Of a stretch of DNA of 64,000 nucleotides, positions 25,504 through 34,800 are shown piece after piece (position 1 is the first letter of the stretch; the number at the start of each line of letters is the position of its first letter). Below the pieces are notes generated by a model. The model had not been told where the DNA came from. It was given only the letters and a program-made list of their open reading frames with translations, and searched no databases. Made by a program: the position numbers and the translations under genes. This DNA is from Actinopolymorpha pittospori (lineage in GTDB: Bacteria > Actinomycetota > Actinomycetes > Propionibacteriales > Actinopolymorphaceae): positions 1 through 64,000 of the forward strand of contig NZ_JADBEM010000001.1 of assembly GCF_014873875.1 (NCBI RefSeq). The letters run 5' to 3'.

Positions 25504-27393
25504 ATGCCGGCAGCACGGCTCGCGACGATGGCGGTGGTCGCCGCATCGGCGACGGCCATCGTGACGCTCCTCGCACCACCGGGGTCCGCCGCGACACAGC
25601 CGACGGCAGCGCCGGCCCACTCCCCCAGGCTGCCGGCCGAGAAGCTCGACCGCGGCATGCTCGCGGTCCCCACCGCGGACGGCATGCTGGTGAGCTGGCG
25701 GCTGCTGCCCTCCGACGACCCCGGGATCGCCTTCCACGTCTACCGGGACGGTCACCGGGTGACGAAGGAGCCGGTGTCGGAGCGCACCAACGTCGTCGAC
25801 CCGGACGGCGCCCCGAGCGCGCGCTACCAGATCCGCGCCGTCGTCGCAGGGCACGAGCGCGGCATCGTCGGCCGGACGAGCGCCTGGAACGCCGACTACC
25901 TCGACATTGCGCTGGACAAGCCGTCCGGTGGTACGACACCGGACGGTGTCGCCTACACCTACAGTGCCAACGACGCGAGCGTGGGCGATCTCGACGGTGA
26001 CGGCAGGTTCGAGATCGTTCTGAAGTGGGACCCCAGCAACGCCAAGGACAACTCCCAGGCCGGCTACACCGGTGAGGTGTTCCTGGACGCCTACGAGCTC
26101 ACCGGCCAACGCCTGTGGCGCATCGGCATGGGCCGCAACGTCCGGGCCGGCGCGCACTACACGCAGTTCCTCGTCTACGACGGCGACGGCGACGGCAGGG
26201 CCGAGATCGTCGCGAAGACCGCCGACGGTACGCGGGACGGACGGGGCGTGGTCATCGGCGACCCGGGGGCCGACTACCGCAATGCGGACGGGTACGTGCT
26301 CGACGGGCCGGAGTACCTCAGCGTCTTCGACGGGGCGACCGGTCGCGCGCTCGCGACAACACCGTACGAACCGCCACGGGGCGACGTCTGCAACTGGGGT
26401 GACTGCTACGGCAACCGGGTTGACCGGTTCCTCGCCGGGGTCGCCTATCTCGACGGGCGGCGTCCGAGCTTCGTCATGGCGCGGGGCTACTACACCCGGA
26501 CTGTGCTCGTCGCCTACGACTGGCGGGACGGGAAGCTGACCCGGCGCTGGACCTTCGACAGCGACCAGCCGGGCAACGAGAGCTACGCCGGCCAGGGCAA
26601 CCACAACCTCAGTGTCGGCGACGTCGACGAGGACGGCCGGGACGAGATCGTCTACGGCGCGATGGCGCTGGACGACGACGGTACGCCGCTCTACAACACC
26701 GGGCTCGGTCATGGCGACGCGATGCACCTGGGCGATCTCGACCCGACCCGTCCGGGCCTGGAGGTCTTCCAGGTGCATGAGAACCGCACCTCACCGTATG
26801 GGATCGAGTTCCGCGACGCGAGCTCCGGCGACACGGTGTGGGGAGTCTCCACCGGACAGGACACAGGTCGCGGGCTCACCGGCGACGTCGACCCCGCCTA
26901 CCCCGGTGAGGAGGCTTGGGCCAGTGCCGGCGGGATCGGTGGTCTCTTCAGCGCGCGGGGCCAGCTGATCTCCACCGCGCTCCCACCGGCCAACTTCGCG
27001 ATCTGGTGGGACGGCGACCTCGGTCGGGAGATCCTCGACCACACCTACGACGCGGCGATCGGCGCCGGAACGCCCTACATCGGCAAGTGGGACCTGCAGA
27101 CCCAGACGACCACCAGGCTGCTGGAGGCGGCGGGCACCCTGTCGAACAACAGCACGAAGGGCAACCCAGCCTTGCAGGCCGACCTGCTCGGCGACTGGCG
27201 GGAGGAGGTGCTGTGGCGGACGGCGGACAGCACCGCGCTACGGCTGTTCGCGACGCCATACCCGTCGGCGTACCGGTTTCCCACGCTGATGAGCGATCCG
27301 GTCTACCGGCTCGGCATCGCCTGGCAGAACGTCGCCTACAACCAGCCGCCGCACCTGAGCTACTTCCTCGGTTACGAAACGAGCGGTCGATGA
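25504..27393 (+). CDS. Rhamnogalacturonan lyase, polysaccharide lyase family 11
   Basis: The 629-residue secreted enzyme starts with a signal peptide (about 1-33, ending PPGSAA) and a fibronectin-like domain. It continues as the eight-bladed propeller of PL11 lyases. Repeated calcium-binding DGDG-type loops are visible (GDLDGDGRFEIV, YDGDGDGRAEIV, GDVDEDGRDEIV). YesW/YesX-like enzymes cleave the rhamnose-galacturonate backbone of pectin by beta-elimination. ATG at 25504 follows GGGGAGG; a TTG further upstream is less likely. An SDR gene follows after 55 bases, probably in the same operon. Confidence 0.9.
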   Translation: MPAARLATMAVVAASATAIVTLLAPPGSAATQPTAAPAHSPRLPAEKLDRGMLAVPTADGMLVSWRLLPSDDPGIAFHVYRDGHRVTKEPVSERTNVVDPDGAPSARYQIRAVVAGHERGIVGRTSAWNADYLDIALDKPSGGTTPDGVAYTYSANDASVGDLDGDGRFEIVLKWDPSNAKDNSQAGYTGEVFLDAYELTGQRLWRIGMGRNVRAGAHYTQFLVYDGDGDGRAEIVAKTADGTRDGRGVVIGDPGADYRNADGYVLDGPEYLSVFDGATGRALATTPYEPPRGDVCNWGDCYGNRVDRFLAGVAYLDGRRPSFVMARGYYTRTVLVAYDWRDGKLTRRWTFDSDQPGNESYAGQGNHNLSVGDVDEDGRDEIVYGAMALDDDGTPLYNTGLGHGDAMHLGDLDPTRPGLEVFQVHENRTSPYGIEFRDASSGDTVWGVSTGQDTGRGLTGDVDPAYPGEEAWASAGGIGGLFSARGQLISTALPPANFAIWWDGDLGREILDHTYDAAIGAGTPYIGKWDLQTQTTTRLLEAAGTLSNNSTKGNPALQADLLGDWREEVLWRTADSTALRLFATPYPSAYRFPTLMSDPVYRLGIAWQNVAYNQPPHLSYFLGYETSGR

Positions 27394-27448
27394 ACCGCTG
27401 AGGTTCACCGAACACGAACGGTAGAAACGACAGAGAGGAACAGCCCCC

Positions 27449-28240
27449 ATGCACATCGATCTCGCGGGACGCGTCAGCATCGTCACCGGTGCCGCGCGTG
27501 GGATTGGCCGCGATCTTGTCCTTCGACTCGCGGACGAGGGCGTCACCACGGTCGCGATCGACATCAACGCGGAAGGTCTCGCCTCACTGGGTGAGGAACT
27601 CGCGAAGCTCGACGTACCCTCCAGCCAGCTCGTCTGTGACGTCACCGACGCCGACCGGATCCAGGAGGTGGTGGAGGAGACGCTGCAGCAGTACGGGCGT
27701 ATCGACGTCCTGGTCAACAACGCGGGTGTGGTCGCGGGCGGCGCGGTCGACACGCTGGCGGAGGAGCGGTGGCGCCACTGCCACGACGTCAACCTCACCG
27801 GAACGTTCCTCATGTGCCGGGCGGTCATCCCGACGATGAAGAAGCAGCGTGCCGGTCGGATCATCAACGCGTCGTCCTTCGCCGCGATCATCCCGTCGAT
27901 CGGCGGTGCGGCCTACGCCTCGTCCAAGGCGGCGGTGGCGCACTTCACCCGTGAGATCGCCGGCGAACTCGGACCGTGGGGCATCACCGCGAACGCCTAC
28001 GCGCCGGGCATGGTCCCCACCCAGATGAACCACTTCGCCGAGCGCTCGCCGGAGCAGCAGGAACGGCTGAAGGACATGCTGACGATCCGTCGTTGGGGAT
28101 CGACCGAGGACATCGCGAACCTGGTCTGCTTCCTCGCCTCCGACCAGGCCAACTACATCACCGGGACGCTCGTGGACGTGAGCGGAGGTAAGTTCGCCAC
28201 CCAGGCTCCGCACCTGGCCTACGACCGCGCGGACCTGTGA
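27449..28240 (+). CDS. SDR-family oxidoreductase, paralog of the SDR at 2512-3324
   Basis: The 263-residue classical SDR shows TGAARGIG, NNAG, NASSFAAI (Ser) and YASSK (Tyr/Lys). It is nearly colinear with the SDR of the GH2 locus, including HCHDVNLT, AYAPGMVPT and DVSGGKFATQ. It lies just downstream of the rhamnogalacturonan lyase, with GAGAGGAACAG before the ATG. Coupling of each copy to a glycan-degrading enzyme suggests action on a sugar or sugar acid released from pectin. Confidence 0.88.
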   Translation: MHIDLAGRVSIVTGAARGIGRDLVLRLADEGVTTVAIDINAEGLASLGEELAKLDVPSSQLVCDVTDADRIQEVVEETLQQYGRIDVLVNNAGVVAGGAVDTLAEERWRHCHDVNLTGTFLMCRAVIPTMKKQRAGRIINASSFAAIIPSIGGAAYASSKAAVAHFTREIAGELGPWGITANAYAPGMVPTQMNHFAERSPEQQERLKDMLTIRRWGSTEDIANLVCFLASDQANYITGTLVDVSGGKFATQAPHLAYDRADL

Positions 28241-28363
28241 GCGTGTCGACGAAGCCTCCGCGGCGTCTGCCGCGGAGGCCTTGGGGCGTGGGCATCTGAG
28301 CCTCTTGCCGACGCGAGCAGTCGACAGCCAGGTGGGAAGCGATGCCGGGGGTTGGGTCATGTC

Positions 28364-29146
28364 CTACTCGGCCGGCTCCGTCAGCCGCTCCAGCCGGGTC
28401 CAACCGGCCCAGCCACGCTTGCGCAGCAGTTCCAGCAGCCGCTCCGCTCCCGGGTTGGACTCGACGGGAAGTGCGTCCAGGAGACTGATCGCCAGGTCGT
28501 CGTGCGCCGCCTCGCCGAGGTCGACCTCGCCGGCGGTGTATGCCTGCTCGGCCAGGCCGGCCATGACGTCGGCGACTTCCTCCAGACGCGGGTCGTCCAA
28601 GCCTGGATCGCTTTCGAGGATCTCCGAGAGGAGACGATAGAGCCGAACGAGTTGGGGGTCGTCGAGCTGCCGGAGTTTCCAGGGCATCACCTCGCGGATG
28701 TGATCGGGCCAGCAGGCCGCGACCAGGATCCACCCGTCCCGCTCAGCCTCCACCATCCGCTCTGACGCCCCGATCTCCCGAAGCCGATCGAGATAGGAGG
28801 TCACCTCCGGTGGGAGCGCGAGACTGTCCCCGGCGGTGAGCTGCGCGATCTGTTTGCGGCTGGTCTCAAGCCGTTCGATCTCGTCGCGCAGGTGGCTGTC
28901 GATCCTTTCGACCGCATCGGCAAAGGTCGATGCGTCGGCTTTGAGCATCTGACGGATCTGCGACAGCGGCACGCCCGCGTTGGCGAGGGTGCGGATCTTG
29001 ACGAGGGACACGACTGCCAGTGCGCCGTACCGCCGGTAACCCGACGCATCCCGCTCCGGCTCGGGCAGGAGCCCGATCTGGTGATAGTGGCGCACCGCCC
29101 GCACCGTGACGCCGGCATACGCCGCCAGTTGACCGATCGTCAGCAT
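28364..29146 (-). CDS. MerR-family regulator, third gene of the exporter operon
   Basis: The 260-residue protein starts with a MerR winged helix (LTIGQLAAYAGVTVRAVRHYHQIGLLPEPERDASGYRRYG), then a coiled-coil dimerisation helix and a helical C-terminal effector domain. It follows the ABC permease gene after 45 bases, so it is probably made from the same transcript and controls it through the dyad promoter at 30816-30847. Such regulators sense the drug exported by their partner. The exact start is uncertain. Confidence 0.85.
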   Translation of the reverse strand: MLTIGQLAAYAGVTVRAVRHYHQIGLLPEPERDASGYRRYGALAVVSLVKIRTLANAGVPLSQIRQMLKADASTFADAVERIDSHLRDEIERLETSRKQIAQLTAGDSLALPPEVTSYLDRLREIGASERMVEAERDGWILVAACWPDHIREVMPWKLRQLDDPQLVRLYRLLSEILESDPGLDDPRLEEVADVMAGLAEQAYTAGEVDLGEAAHDDLAISLLDALPVESNPGAERLLELLRKRGWAGWTRLERLTEPAE

Positions 29147-29191
29147 GCGCTCATTCTGCCCTCGACTCACCGCGATCCGGTCTCCGTCGGC

Positions 29192-29950
29192 TCAGGAGAT
29201 CCTGCGACGGTAGGAGATGGTGGCGAAGACGTAGGCCGCGACGAGGATGCCGACGCACCAGGCGAGGGCGGTCCAGATGTCGCCGACCGGCTGCTGGGTG
29301 AGCAGGTCGCGGATCGTGTTGACGATGGAGGTCACCGGCTGGTGTTCGGCGAAGGCGCCCACGGGGCCGGGCATGGTGTCGGTGGGCACGAAGGCGGAGC
29401 TGATGAACGGCAGGAAGATGAGCGGGTAGGCGTACGCGCCCGCGCCGTCCACGCTCTTCGCGGTGAGGCCGGGGATGACAGCGATCCAAGTCAGCGCGAG
29501 GGTGAACAGGATGAGGATGCCGGCGACCGCGAGCCAGGCCAGCACTCCCGCACCCGAGCGGAAGCCCATGACGAGGGCGACGAGCACGACGACGACGAGT
29601 GAGATCACGTTGGCGACCAGCGAGGTCAGCACGTGCGCCCACAGCACGCCCGATCGGGCGATCGGCATGGAGTGGAATCGCTCGAAGATTCCGCCCTGCA
29701 TGTCGGTGAAGAGGCGCAGTGTGGTGTAGGAGATGCCCGACGCGATGGTGATGAGCAGGATGCCGGGAAGCATGTAGTTCACATACGAGACCGATCCGGT
29801 GTCGATCGCGCCGCCGAACACGTAGACGAACAGCAGCATCATGGCGATCGGGGTGATCGCGGTCGTGATGATGGTGTCCAGGCTGCGTGTGACATGGCGC
29901 AGGGTCCGTCCGGTGAGGACAGCGGTGTCGCCCAGGAAGTACGTGGCCAT
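29192..29950 (-). CDS. ABC-2 type transporter permease (DrrB-like)
   Basis: The 252-residue membrane protein has six hydrophobic spans and the ABC-2 pattern (LPGILLITIASGISYTTLRL, FERFHSMPIARS). It forms the membrane half of a drug or lipid exporter with the ATPase encoded nine bases upstream. The closest familiar relatives are daunorubicin-resistance DrrB-type proteins. Confidence 0.87.
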   Translation of the reverse strand: MATYFLGDTAVLTGRTLRHVTRSLDTIITTAITPIAMMLLFVYVFGGAIDTGSVSYVNYMLPGILLITIASGISYTTLRLFTDMQGGIFERFHSMPIARSGVLWAHVLTSLVANVISLVVVVLVALVMGFRSGAGVLAWLAVAGILILFTLALTWIAVIPGLTAKSVDGAGAYAYPLIFLPFISSAFVPTDTMPGPVGAFAEHQPVTSIVNTIRDLLTQQPVGDIWTALAWCVGILVAAYVFATISYRRRIS

Positions 29951-29959
29951 GGTTGTTCC

Positions 29960-30808
29960 TTACTTCTTGGTCGACATGGTCAGGCGGTCTTGGCTGCCCT
30001 TGTCGGTGTCGCCGTTCGGGTCGTCTTCGCCGGCTTCGCCGACGACTGCGAAGAAGACGTCCTCGAGCGAGGGCTGCTTCTCCACGTATTCGGCCTGGGC
30101 GGGCGGGAGCAGGGCTTTGAGCTCGGCCAGGGTGCCGTTGACGATGATCCGACCCTGGTGGAGGATCGCGATCCGGTCGGCGAGCTGTTCGGCCTCGTCC
30201 AGGTACTGCGTCGTGAGCAGCACGGTCGTGCCGCCCTCAGCGAGTTTCTTGACGGCCTGCCACACCTCGATGCGCGCCTCCGGGTCCAGTCCGGCCGTCG
30301 GCTCGTCAAGGAAGATGACCGACGGATTCCCGATGAGACTCATCGCGATGTCCAGACGGCGGCGCATGCCACCGGAGTACGTCGCGACCCTCCGAGTACC
30401 GGCCTCGGTCAGGGAGAAGCGCGCCAGTAGGTCATCCGCGATCGCGCCCGGGTCCTTGAGGTGCCTCAGCCTGGCGACCAGGACGAGGTTCTCCCGCCCG
30501 TTGAGGATCCCGTCGACCGCCGCGAACTGCCCGGTGAGACTGATGGACTCGCGTACGCCGGCGGCCTGCTTCGCGACGTCGAAGCCGTTGACTCGGGCAG
30601 TCCCGGTGTCGGCCCTGAGCAACGTGGCCAGGATCCTCACGACCGTGGTTTTGCCCGCCCCGTTCGAGCCGAGCAGGGCGAAGATGCTGCCCCTCGCCAC
30701 CTCGAAGTCCACGCCGCGCAGCACCTGCAGTTGCTTGTAGGACTTCTCAAGGCCCTGTACGTGGATCGCAGGACCCTGGACCTGATTGGTTGTCGAAGCG
30801 AAGCTCAT
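29960..30808 (-). CDS. ABC transporter ATP-binding protein (DrrA-like)
   Basis: The 282-residue ATPase shows Walker A GSNGAGKTT, signature YSGGMRRRLD and Walker B VIFLDEPTAGLD, plus the C-terminal extension typical of the DrrA drug-export group (EYVEKQPSLEDVFFAV). The start at 30808 fits a leaderless mRNA, because the MerR-type promoter predicts transcription start at about 30809. An in-frame ATG at 30820 overlaps the -10 box and is therefore unlikely. Confidence 0.88.
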   Translation of the reverse strand: MSFASTTNQVQGPAIHVQGLEKSYKQLQVLRGVDFEVARGSIFALLGSNGAGKTTVVRILATLLRADTGTARVNGFDVAKQAAGVRESISLTGQFAAVDGILNGRENLVLVARLRHLKDPGAIADDLLARFSLTEAGTRRVATYSGGMRRRLDIAMSLIGNPSVIFLDEPTAGLDPEARIEVWQAVKKLAEGGTTVLLTTQYLDEAEQLADRIAILHQGRIIVNGTLAELKALLPPAQAEYVEKQPSLEDVFFAVVGEAGEDDPNGDTDKGSQDRLTMSTKK

Positions 30809-30815
30809 GACAGTC

Positions 30816-30847
30816 AGCATGGAGGGCTGACGTAGCGTCAGGGTCAA
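30816..30847 (-). promoter_or_regulatory. MerR/TipA-type promoter of the exporter operon
   Basis: On the minus strand, TTGACC (-35, 30842-30847) is separated by 20 bases from CATGCT (-10, 30816-30821). The overlong spacer contains the dyad CTGACGCTACGTCAG (30827-30841). Long spacers centred on such a dyad are the hallmark of promoters untwisted by MerR activators. The operon's own MerR protein is the expected ligand. Confidence 0.7.
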
Positions 30848-30873
30848 GGCCGCTGGGCCGATAATTCGTCCAC

Positions 30874-31770
30874 TCAGCTGGTACGGGCTTCGTAGACGAA
30901 CAGCTCGGTCCCGGCCGGGTCCTCGCCGTCGTCGGGTGCGGCGAGGAGGCGCAGGGTGTCGTCGACGACCTCGAGCGCGACCGGGTTTCGGGTCAGCACG
31001 TGACCGGCGGTGGAGAAGTGTGGGAACGGGATCTGGTGCAGGATCCGGTCGTCGCGCAGGTCGCGGAGAGCGAGCCCGCCCAGTTCGTGGCGGCGACCGT
31101 CGGGGCCGGGTAGCACGGTGATGCCGGAGCAGATCTGCTTGCGCCAGCCGGCGTAGGAGCAGTCCTGGTAGTCGATCAGGTGGTCCTCGTTCGCCCGGCT
31201 GCGCAGCAGGCTGCCGTCCGGGGTCCAGGTGTGCAGGGTGCGGGCGCCCCAGCTCATGCCGTGCAGGTCGCCGGTGACGCGGTCGCGGACGATCGCGCCG
31301 ACGTGGTCGGCGACCTCAAACGCGGTGGTGACGTCGTAGGTGTGGGGGTCGAAGCGGCAGACCAGCGCGCGGCTGTTCGGACGGTACTCCGCGACCGGCA
31401 CCCACACCGTCTCACCGTCGAAGTCGACTCCGCCGGGGTGGTAGATGGTGTCGGCGCCGACTCGGACGTCCTTGTGCAGGTTTCCCTGCCGGTCCAGGAC
31501 GAGCAGGTGTCCGATCCCGCTGCCGGGGGTGCGGTCGTGCCCGTCGACGGGCTCGGGTTGGCGCACCGGGGATTGGGTCACCTCGACGGTCGACAGCACG
31601 ATCCGGTCGCCGACGAGGGTCATCCCCTGCGGGTGGTGGGTGGGGAAGCGCAAGGGGATCTTGGCGGCGAGCCGCCAGGGTGTCGAGCGGGTCGTTCGCG
31701 CGAACGCGACCGTGACGGAGTCGTCGTCGGGCGCCGGTCCGGACCTCTGGAGGGCCTGTTTGTCGGTCAC
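30874..31770 (-). CDS. Propeller-like protein of unknown function (DUF6454-like)
   Basis: The 298-residue protein lacks a clear signal peptide and consists of repeated short beta segments, such as GHLLVLDRQGNLHKDV and WVPVAEYRPNSRALVCRFDPHTYDV, consistent with a beta-propeller. The segment FPTHHPQGMTLVGDRIVLSTVEV resembles, from memory, secreted actinobacterial DUF6454 proteins. GTG start five bases after GGAG. No function can be assigned. Confidence 0.6.
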   Translation of the reverse strand: MTDKQALQRSGPAPDDDSVTVAFARTTRSTPWRLAAKIPLRFPTHHPQGMTLVGDRIVLSTVEVTQSPVRQPEPVDGHDRTPGSGIGHLLVLDRQGNLHKDVRVGADTIYHPGGVDFDGETVWVPVAEYRPNSRALVCRFDPHTYDVTTAFEVADHVGAIVRDRVTGDLHGMSWGARTLHTWTPDGSLLRSRANEDHLIDYQDCSYAGWRKQICSGITVLPGPDGRRHELGGLALRDLRDDRILHQIPFPHFSTAGHVLTRNPVALEVVDDTLRLLAAPDDGEDPAGTELFVYEARTS

Positions 31771-31860
31771 GCGGACTCCTCTCCCGCCGGTCGGTCGACC
31801 GCGGTCGTCGCGGGTTCTCGCCTGCCCGTCGGCGCGGCCCCTCGGCGGCTCGGCGGCTCG

Positions 31861-32811
31861 TCAGGTCCGGCGGGCGCGGGCACGGCGCTTGCCCTCGTGC
31901 ATCGCCTGCACCCGGGCGACCGGGATGGTGTGGCCTTCCTCGATGAGGTCGGAGCTGATCCGCTGCGGTTCGGGCAGCTGGTCGGCCCACGGGTCACGGT
32001 CGCCGATCAGTTCCGGCACCGAGTGGATGGTGAAGTCGGCGGGGGTCACGTCGTCCAGGTTGTCCCAGCCCACGGGGTAGGACACGGGGGTGCCGGGGCG
32101 GATGCGTGGGCTGTAGATGGCGGCCACCGTCGCCCCGCCGGCCCGGGTGGAGTCGAGGAACACCTTGCCCTCGCGGTCCTCCCGGATGAAGGCGGTGGTG
32201 GCGAGGGCAGGGTCCAGCCGTTCGGCTCGCACGGCGACGGCCCGGGTGGCGGCGGCGACGTCCCAGGTCGTCGCGCCCTCGGTGAGTGGGACGAAGACGT
32301 GCAGCCCCTTGGAGCCGCTGGTCTTGACCGCGGAGTCCATGCCGGCGTCGGCCAGAGCCTGCCGGACCAGCCGTGCCGCGCCGACAGCGAGGTGGAACGC
32401 GTCGGGGGTTGGCGGGTCGAGGTCCATCACGAGGTAAGTCGGGCGGTCCAGGTGCTCGACCCGCATCAGGGTCGGGTGGTATTCGATGGCCCGCTGGTTG
32501 GCGAACCACAACAACGTGCGGCGGTCGTCGCACAGGGCGTAGGAGACCTCGCGTTTGGAGCTCTCCGCCCACATCTTGATCGTGCGCACCCACGGTGGGG
32601 TGTATTTCGGGACGTTCTTCTGCATGAAGGGGTTCTGACCGCGCAGCACCCGGATCACCGACAGCGGCCGGCCGGCGAGCTCGGCGATGATGCGGTCACC
32701 AACCGCGTCGAGGTAGTCGACGAGGTCCCGCTTGGTCGCCTCGGCGCCGTCGAACAGCGGCTGGTCGAGGTTGGTCAGCGAGACACCGTCCCGCTCTTCG
32801 CCGCCGCTCAT
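31861..32811 (-). CDS. LigD-type DNA polymerase/primase (AEP) domain protein
   Basis: The 316-residue stand-alone polymerase domain of the bacterial end-joining ligase LigD is recognised by VMDLDPP (metal Asp residues), TSGSKGLHVFVPL (nucleotide-binding Ser/His) and the third acidic site in FIREDREGKVFLD. These enzymes add ribonucleotides at DNA breaks and work with Ku and a ligase. Neither partner is in the window. It may be a stand-alone paralog. Confidence 0.88.
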   Translation of the reverse strand: MSGGEERDGVSLTNLDQPLFDGAEATKRDLVDYLDAVGDRIIAELAGRPLSVIRVLRGQNPFMQKNVPKYTPPWVRTIKMWAESSKREVSYALCDDRRTLLWFANQRAIEYHPTLMRVEHLDRPTYLVMDLDPPTPDAFHLAVGAARLVRQALADAGMDSAVKTSGSKGLHVFVPLTEGATTWDVAAATRAVAVRAERLDPALATTAFIREDREGKVFLDSTRAGGATVAAIYSPRIRPGTPVSYPVGWDNLDDVTPADFTIHSVPELIGDRDPWADQLPEPQRISSDLIEEGHTIPVARVQAMHEGKRRARARRT

Positions 32812-33204
32812 CAGGCCACCTTCGCCTCGCCGTTCGCCTCTGACGTCATCACCCCGAGCCTATGGGCTACCGCCGACGGGGAGGCCCACATCGAGGGCCC
32901 AGCATCGATGATCTCGACCAGGCGGGCCCGGAGATGACCGCGCACAGGCCTGGTCGCCTCTACCAGTCGGGCCTCGGCGGCAATCGTGGGCCGCGGGAGG
33001 ACGGGGAGTCGAACAACTCGCGTTCAAGGTCACGTCGCGGTGACCCCGGAGTGAACCACCGTGAACATCCACCTGGGATTCCGCCCGGGTTCTCCGGACG
33101 AAGCGATCCCGTGGTCCCACCGCCGGGTGGTGGGGCCACGGGATCGTGTACGCCGTCAGGCCCGTGACGCGAAGGGCCTGGGTGGTAGGAACGGCCGGGA
33201 GGGC
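32812..33204. other. Intergenic region between the LigD-type gene and phoD
   Basis: About 390 bases with no convincing gene. It should contain the promoter of the minus-strand polymerase gene at its left end, and it holds the terminator hairpin of phoD at 33104-33146. Confidence 0.45.
33104..33146 (-). terminator. Hairpin downstream of phoD
   Basis: CGATCCCGTGG (33104-33114) pairs perfectly with CCACGGGATCG (33136-33146), and the interior can pair further (CCCACC with GGTGGG). It lies 58 bases past the phoD stop. Confidence 0.7.
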
Positions 33205-34800
33205 TCAGGCCTCCTGGACGCCGGGGACGCCGTCCTCGACCACGTAGGAGGCGCGGGTGCTGACCGGAGCGCCCTCACGGGTGACGTAGGGCACGACCCG
33301 GAAGTCCGAACGCCAACGGTCCTTGTTGACGTTCACCCGGACGTAGCCGCGCTGGTTGTTGAAGAACTTCATGTGCGGGTTGGCGGCGAGGAAGGTGCGG
33401 CCACCGTCGTCGATGTCCGCCCCGTCTCCACCGCTGGTGATGGAGGTGCCGACGAACTCGCTGCCCACCGTCGGGGAGTCGGGGTCGGCGTAGTCCTTCT
33501 TGAGGTCCCAGGCGTAGTTCTGGTGCCGGTCACCGGTGATCACGACGAGGTTGCGGACGTCGCGGTCGACGGCGGCGGCCAGGACCTTGTTGCGGTCGGC
33601 CACGTAGCCGTCCCACGGGTCGAGGAACACCAGCGTCTCCGGGCCCGGGTCCTGGTCGGTCTGGCCCATCGCGACCTGGTTGCCGATGGCCTGCCACTGG
33701 GCGCGGGAGCTCGAGAAGCCGTCCACCAGCCAGTTGAACTGCTCCTCGCCCAGCAGGGTCCGGTTGGGGTCGAGGCGGTCGGTGCAGTCGGCGGAGGAGC
33801 CGTCGCCGCAGGGCTGGTCGTCGCGGTACTGGCGGGTGTCCAGGATCGTGAAGTCGGCGAGCTTGCCGTACCTGAGCCGACGGTGCAGGCGGATGTCCGG
33901 GCCGGAGGGCAGCTGCGCGTGCCGGAACGGCTGGTTCTCATACAGCGCCTGGAAGGCGGCGGCCCTGCGCTGCTTGAAGACCTCGGGGTCCTGGTCAGGC
34001 TCGTTGTCGGCCTGGGACAGGTCGCCGGCCCAGTTGTTCTCGACCTCGTGGTCGTCGATCGTGACGATCCACGGGAAGCGGGCGTGCGCCTCCCGCAGCG
34101 GCGCCTCGGACTTGTAGAGGGCGTACTGCAGCCGGTACCGGGCGAGGTCGAAGGTCTCGGTGGCGAACTTCGGGTCGACGGTCACGCCGCGCTTGTTGTT
34201 GGCGACGCCGGACTCGTAGAGGTAGTCACCGAGGTGGACGACGAGGTCGAGGTCCTCCTCGGCCATGTGGGCGTAGGCGTTGTAGTAGCCGTCCTGCCAG
34301 GCCTGGCAGGAGGCGAACGCGAAGTTCAGCTCCTTCGGCGAGGACGAGGGCGGAGGGGTCGTCTTGGTGCGGCCCACCGGGGAGATCTCGCCGCCGGTGC
34401 GGAACCGGTAGAAGTACTCGCGGTCGGGAGCCAGGCCGTTGATCTCGGGGTGCACGGAGTGGCCGAGTTCCGGGGTCGCGACCGCCCGACCGTGGCGGAT
34501 GATCTTGCGGAACCGGTCGTCGGTGGCCACTTCGTACTCCACCCGCACCGCCTTCGGCTCCATGCCGCCGGCGCCGTCTGCCGCGAACGGGTCGGGGGCC
34601 AGCCGGGTCCACAGCACCACGCCGTCGTGGGTGGGATCACCGGAGGCGATGCCGAGGGTGAAGGGGTTCGCGCCCTTGAGGCGGGCGGCGGAAGCGATGT
34701 TCTCGGTGAACGCCCCGGTGCCGAGCATTACCGCGGCGGCACCGGCGCCGCCGTAGCCGAGGAACCGTCGCCGGGACAGGGATGGGCCACGCGTGACCAT
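33205..34800 (-). CDS. phoD: Alkaline phosphatase D (PhoD family), Tat-exported
   Basis: The 531-residue calcium/iron phosphodiesterase-phosphatase is exported folded. The Tat signal SRRRFLGYGG lies at residues 8-17. Metal-site motifs include FAFASCQAW, IVTIDDHEVENNW and VVITGDRHQNY. PhoD enzymes release phosphate from mono- and diesters and are usually induced by phosphate starvation. ATG at 34800 follows GGAGG with a five-base spacer. The neighbouring decarboxylase frame runs into this gene; see that entry. Confidence 0.92.
   Translation of the reverse strand: MVTRGPSLSRRRFLGYGGAGAAAVMLGTGAFTENIASAARLKGANPFTLGIASGDPTHDGVVLWTRLAPDPFAADGAGGMEPKAVRVEYEVATDDRFRKIIRHGRAVATPELGHSVHPEINGLAPDREYFYRFRTGGEISPVGRTKTTPPPSSSPKELNFAFASCQAWQDGYYNAYAHMAEEDLDLVVHLGDYLYESGVANNKRGVTVDPKFATETFDLARYRLQYALYKSEAPLREAHARFPWIVTIDDHEVENNWAGDLSQADNEPDQDPEVFKQRRAAAFQALYENQPFRHAQLPSGPDIRLHRRLRYGKLADFTILDTRQYRDDQPCGDGSSADCTDRLDPNRTLLGEEQFNWLVDGFSSSRAQWQAIGNQVAMGQTDQDPGPETLVFLDPWDGYVADRNKVLAAAVDRDVRNLVVITGDRHQNYAWDLKKDYADPDSPTVGSEFVGTSITSGGDGADIDDGGRTFLAANPHMKFFNNQRGYVRVNVNKDRWRSDFRVVPYVTREGAPVSTRASYVVEDGVPGVQEA

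Noticed and set aside
32990..33060. tRNA-like stretch with GTTCAAGG
   Set aside because: No cloverleaf arms or anticodon stem could be formed around it.
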